Part shown: piece by piece, positions 6,072-8,325 of the stretch
How the letters are laid out: each line of letters opens with the position of its first letter
Position numbering within the stretch: position 1 is the first letter of the stretch
Origin: Chloroflexota bacterium
Lineage (GTDB): Bacteria > Chloroflexota > Anaerolineae > Promineifilales > Promineifilaceae
Assembly (NCBI GenBank): GCA_024640485.1
Contig: JAHEEY010000202.1
Span: forward strand, 1 to 8,325
Direction of reading: 5' to 3'
DNA length: 8,325 nt
Position numbers and translations under genes: made by a program
Notes under the pieces: generated by a model
What the model saw: only the letters and a program-made list of their open reading frames with translations
Databases searched by the model: none
What the model was told of the DNA's origin: nothing

Positions 6072-6497
6072 CTAGCCGATCTTGATTTGATCCAAGAGCC
6101 ACTGCCACAGCCGCTGCAGCAGGCTGGGACGGCGCAGCGCTTCTACCTCGCGCCGCTGCTGTTCTTTCAGCCGTTTTGACCGGCTGTCGGGCTTTTGGCC
6201 GTTGGCGGAAGGGGCCGGCAGATCAGCGTGGCTGATGGTCAGTACCGGCCTTCTTTGGGTCCCGTAATGGTAAAATGAGTCCTGCGTGCAGCCCAAGATA
6301 GCGCACTTGCCGCTTTGTTCCCAGCACGCCTGGTGGTAGAGGGTTTTGCACCCCTTGCACACCACCGGACGCAGCCCAGGTTCTGTCGGGTATGTCTCTA
6401 CGGCGCTGGCGCAGATAGGGCAATGCAAGCTGAGACGGTTTGCCTCAGCGATATCATTGTCCGTGATTTCAATTAACGGTAACTCTTGCTCTTCCAT
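6072..6497 (-). CDS. Soluble prokaryotic RING family 1-like protein
   Basis: A 141-residue protein with a complete set of eight zinc ligands at residues 26-70: C26-x2-C29, C47-x2-C50, H55-x2-C58-W59, C65-x4-C70. The YHQACW and CAILGC signatures are those of prokaryotic RING finger family 1. The cross-brace would pair C26/C29 with H55/C58 and C47/C50 with C65/C70. The rest is a short acidic N-terminus and a basic linker (about 102-124) ending in a Trp/Leu-rich amphipathic helix (LLQRLWQWLLDQIKI). There is no transmembrane helix, though the tail could lie on a membrane. Start ATG 6497 is preferred over ATG 6545 because AGGA (6507-6504) lies 6 nt upstream and the extra 16 residues have no family feature. 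It sits between the JAMM gene and the second RING gene. An E3-like or scaffold role is inferred. Confidence 0.85.
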   Translation of the reverse strand: MEEQELPLIEITDNDIAEANRLSLHCPICASAVETYPTEPGLRPVVCKGCKTLYHQACWEQSGKCAILGCTQDSFYHYGTQRRPVLTISHADLPAPSANGQKPDSRSKRLKEQQRREVEALRRPSLLQRLWQWLLDQIKIG

Positions 6498-6503
6498 CGT
6501 TAT

Positions 6504-6507
6504 TCCT
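6504..6507 (-). promoter_or_regulatory. Ribosome binding site deciding the RING start
   Basis: AGGA on the minus strand, 6 nt before ATG 6497; no comparable site precedes ATG 6545 upstream. Confidence 0.6.
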
Positions 6508-6536
6508 AGCGGCTCAACCATCGAACCCACAGTTAC

Positions 6537-6542
6537 ATTATA
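6537..6542 (-). promoter_or_regulatory. Possible -10 element of an internal promoter for the RING genes
   Basis: A perfect TATAAT on the minus strand lies in the 84-nt gap between the JAMM stop and ATG 6497. No convincing -35 is present 15-18 nt upstream, so this is tentative. If real, the RING genes could be expressed apart from the JAMM gene. Confidence 0.3.
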
Positions 6543-6581
6543 CATGAGAGTTCGTCCGTTGGCGGGCTGCGTTCCAAGTAG

Positions 6582-7736
6582 TTACCACGAACCGGCTGCC
6601 CATTTGGGCCAGCCGAACTCGTACCGCCCAACCCGGCTCTTTGCCCGGTCCCAGCAGAAGAATCCGCTTTTACGGGCCACCGGATCCAGTACCAGGGCTG
6701 TATGCCAGATCTGGGTGAAGAAGTTCTGATGGATAAACTGGTCCATGCCAGACAGAAAAATGCCGAAGCCTGGATGGGTATGATACCAGCCGACCATCAC
6801 CGCCGTGCCGTCAGGATACCGCTCGAACAGTTTGTCGTTCATGTACCGCCAGCTCTCCGGGGTATAGGTAACGCTGGCACCGTTCATCACCGTGTGCTTG
6901 GCCACGATGGTATCAATTACATGGACCACATATCTGCCGTCAGGCTGCTTTTCCGGCGGCGGGCCCAACATCACCCCTGCCACTTCACGGTTCATGCTGC
7001 TGAGGGCATGGGCTTGAGCGGCCCGAAGTGCCGGCTCATCAATCAGAATGTCTGCCGCCGCCCAGGTCGGATGGCCCTGCGCCAACCGGCGTCCAGCGAT
7101 TCGAACCCTCGCCTGGCTGGGTGCCACCGCTGGCGTTGGAAAAGCGCCAGGATCATCGCCCGCTTCCCTTTCCACGATAATCGATTCGGTCTCAGAGACG
7201 GTCACCTCTGGCCCGGCCATCTGCGGTTCCTCAGCCGCTTCAGCTTCTGGCGCCGCTGCCGGCGCTGCCGCCGCGGAGAGTTCCGGCACTTCTTGTTCAG
7301 CGTCCTGCTGTTCTTCAGCTAATCCTTCTGCCTGCGGCACTTCCAGCGGCGCTGCAGCGTCACCAGCCGGCGCTTCATCCCCGGAGACCTCCGTGGGTGC
7401 CGCCGGCACTGCCAGCACCACCGCATGCTGCTGCCAATCCTCCAAGACGGTAACTTCGGCCTGGGGGCTGTGACGTTCCACGGAAACCTTGAACGATTCA
7501 TCGCCGCCTGAATCCACCAACTTGATTGATTTGTAGACTTCCCAGATTTCGCTTTCCAGCTGGTCGGCGAACAGCTGCAGTTCCGCCAGGGTGCAATCTT
7601 TCAACGGCTTCACACCCGATCTCTGGCCCACCATGTCCATCGGCGCCAGGGTGATGTGGGCGGTCGCCTGGCCTTTCGACTCAGGCAGTGAAATGGTGAT
7701 CACAGCAGTATAGGTAGCGTGTTCTTTGTCTGACAT
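6582..7736 (-). CDS. Rpn11/CSN5-like JAMM (JAB/MPN) metalloprotease, likely deubiquitinase-like
   Basis: A 384-residue three-part protein. Residues 1-105 form an unrecognised N-terminal domain (two strands, a helix at about 48-74, two more strands). Residues 106-205 are an Ala/Pro/Glu-rich linker. Residues 206-384 carry an MPN/JAB domain. The JAMM zinc site is complete: E251 (NREVAGVMLG) and H319-T-H321, seven residues, S329, two residues, D332 (GWYHTHPGFGIFLSGMD). This matches HxHx7Sx2D exactly and is close to the eukaryotic Rpn11/CSN5 motif. The family cleaves isopeptide or C-terminal bonds of ubiquitin-like proteins; here it would mature or remove a bacterial ubiquitin-like modifier (inference). 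No signal peptide or membrane helix, so cytosolic. Start ATG 7736 has no clear Shine-Dalgarno; no better in-frame start is seen. It lies 69 nt after the membrane-protein stop, upstream of two RING genes. Confidence 0.92.
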   Translation of the reverse strand: MSDKEHATYTAVITISLPESKGQATAHITLAPMDMVGQRSGVKPLKDCTLAELQLFADQLESEIWEVYKSIKLVDSGGDESFKVSVERHSPQAEVTVLEDWQQHAVVLAVPAAPTEVSGDEAPAGDAAAPLEVPQAEGLAEEQQDAEQEVPELSAAAAPAAAPEAEAAEEPQMAGPEVTVSETESIIVEREAGDDPGAFPTPAVAPSQARVRIAGRRLAQGHPTWAAADILIDEPALRAAQAHALSSMNREVAGVMLGPPPEKQPDGRYVVHVIDTIVAKHTVMNGASVTYTPESWRYMNDKLFERYPDGTAVMVGWYHTHPGFGIFLSGMDQFIHQNFFTQIWHTALVLDPVARKSGFFCWDRAKSRVGRYEFGWPKWAAGSW

Positions 7737-7788
7737 AGTCTGTGTCTTTCTGGTTGATGGCCCATCGATGAGCCTAAGGAATTGGTTT

Positions 7789-7805
7789 GGACGCCGAAGG
7801 CGTCC
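7789..7805 (-). other. Hairpin immediately after the membrane-protein stop
   Basis: GGACGCC (7789-7795) and GGCGTCC (7799-7805) form a 7-bp stem with a 3-nt loop, directly abutting the stop codon at 7808-7806. It is not followed by a T tract on the minus strand, so it looks like an mRNA processing or stability element between the membrane-protein and JAMM cistrons, not a terminator. Confidence 0.5.
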
Positions 7806-8325
7806 CTATGGCATCAGTTCCAGCAGTGTGGTGCAGGAAGGGCTGCCGTCAAGAATGACGTTGTTTCGGTCTACCGCCGACAGCCGAAATTCATAGGTAC
7901 CCGCCGGGAGTTGGCTGCTGTCCCAAACGGCCAGCTGACCGAACGAAATATCTCGCCTGCTGGCTTTGAGCAGGGTCCAGCTGCTGCCGCCCAGGGGACG
8001 TATCTCCAACCGGTAGCGGTAAGCTGAGGGATAGGAGGCGGTGCCCAGGATGGGCAGCTTTTCGGACGGCGCCAGTTGGCTGCCGAACACCGGCGATATG
8101 ATCCGGAGTGAATCATCGGGACAAGCGGCTGTCGCTTCATCGCTCTGACTCTGATCGACCAGCTGAAGCATGGCGGATTCCATGTATTGGAGCTGCCGGT
8201 TTTGTGGGATCAGCCAGCCGGCAACCAGCAGCAGCCCCAGGAAAATGGAAGCCAGACCGGCGATGAACCCCAGGGAGAGTAGTGTCGGCGGCAGTGAGGG
8301 CAGGCCGCTGGCTGGTGCCAGGTAG
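7806..8325 (-). CDS. Membrane-anchored protein with C-terminal Ig/FN3-like domain (5' end outside window)
   Basis: The minus-strand frame is open from the TAG at 7808-7806 to the right edge, past the internal ATG at 8183, so the gene starts outside. The visible 172 residues begin with a Pro-rich stretch, then one strong transmembrane helix (about residues 18-38, LGFIAGLASIFLGLLLVAGW), a short helix (NRQLQYMESAMLQLV), an acidic linker, and a C-terminal domain of about 90 residues. That domain (ISPVFGSQL, YRYRLEIRPL, WTLL, GQLAVWDSSQLPAGTYEFRLSAVDR) resembles the Ig/FN3-like modules found at the C-termini of Chloroflexota penicillin-binding and other exported proteins. The helix implies an N-terminal cytosolic part, not visible, and an extracytoplasmic C-terminal domain. 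It lies upstream of the JAMM gene in the same direction, 69 nt away, so it is probably in the operon. Function unknown. Confidence 0.75.
   Translation of the reverse strand, partial: YLAPASGLPSLPPTLLSLGFIAGLASIFLGLLLVAGWLIPQNRQLQYMESAMLQLVDQSQSDEATAACPDDSLRIISPVFGSQLAPSEKLPILGTASYPSAYRYRLEIRPLGGSSWTLLKASRRDISFGQLAVWDSSQLPAGTYEFRLSAVDRNNVILDGSPSCTTLLELMP

Noticed and set aside
6498..6545. 16-residue N-terminal extension of the soluble RING protein from ATG 6545
   Set aside because: No Shine-Dalgarno before it, a -10-like TATAAT overlaps its first codons, and ATG 6497 has a well-placed AGGA.
7140..7420. GC-rich repetitive stretch considered as a DNA repeat or regulatory region
   Set aside because: It is the coding sequence of the Ala/Pro/Glu linker of the JAMM protein; repetition comes from the amino-acid composition and no fixed unit recurs.
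6702..7473. Plus-strand open frames of 206 and 141 residues opposite the JAMM gene
   Set aside because: The Ala/Ser-rich and Arg/His-rich translations are complements of the Ala/Pro/Glu linker; the JAMM motif is on the minus strand.
5529..7736. Interpretation as an anti-phage (CBASS/Bil-like) defence island
   Set aside because: JAB, E1 and E2 genes occur in some defence systems, but no cyclase, effector, integrase or phage gene is visible, and RING family 1 points rather to the separate ubiquitin-like conjugation loci.

Overview
The window looks like a bacterial chromosome fragment of moderate to high GC. Several families in it (the small UlaG-like metallo-hydrolase with a 101-residue partner, the concanavalin-like lectin-fold protein, the paired RING-like proteins, and a membrane protein ending in an Ig-like domain) are ones I associate with Chloroflexota (Anaerolineae/Caldilineae-type genomes). 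The phylum is inferred from family resemblance; there is no marker gene in the window.

Layout. (1) Positions 1-2319, plus strand: two tandem PhnE-type permeases of a phosphonate-family ABC importer. The first is cut by the left edge; the second is complete and unusually long (511 aa). The ATPase and binding protein presumably lie to the left. A hairpin and a strong intrinsic terminator (2379-2420) close this unit. (2) Positions 2429-3199, minus strand: a cytosolic concanavalin A-like/lectin-fold protein of unknown role, convergent with the transporter. (3) Positions 3314-4279, plus strand: a two-gene unit with its own promoter, a metallo-beta-lactamase-fold protein with a degenerate metal motif followed by a small alpha/beta protein. 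It ends in a bidirectional terminator at 4314-4341. (4) Positions 4369-4689 minus and 4834-5382 plus: an FmdB-type zinc-ribbon protein and a bacterial PH-domain protein, transcribed divergently from promoters whose -35 boxes appear to overlap.

(5) Positions 5529-8325, minus strand: the most interesting part. Read in transcription order it encodes a partial membrane protein with an extracytoplasmic Ig-like domain, an Rpn11/CSN5-like JAMM (JAB/MPN) metalloprotease with a complete active site, a soluble RING-like treble-clef protein, and a second RING-like protein with a membrane helix. JAB plus prokaryotic RING family 1 is the signature of the bacterial ubiquitin-like conjugation systems described by comparative genomics. 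Ubiquitin-like, E1 and E2 genes are not in the window; if the system is complete they should lie beyond the right edge, upstream in the same operon. The proposed logic is that the JAMM enzyme matures or removes a ubiquitin-like modifier, and the RING proteins act as E3-like adaptors, one anchored at the membrane.

No tRNA, rRNA, CRISPR array, insertion sequence or integration site was seen.
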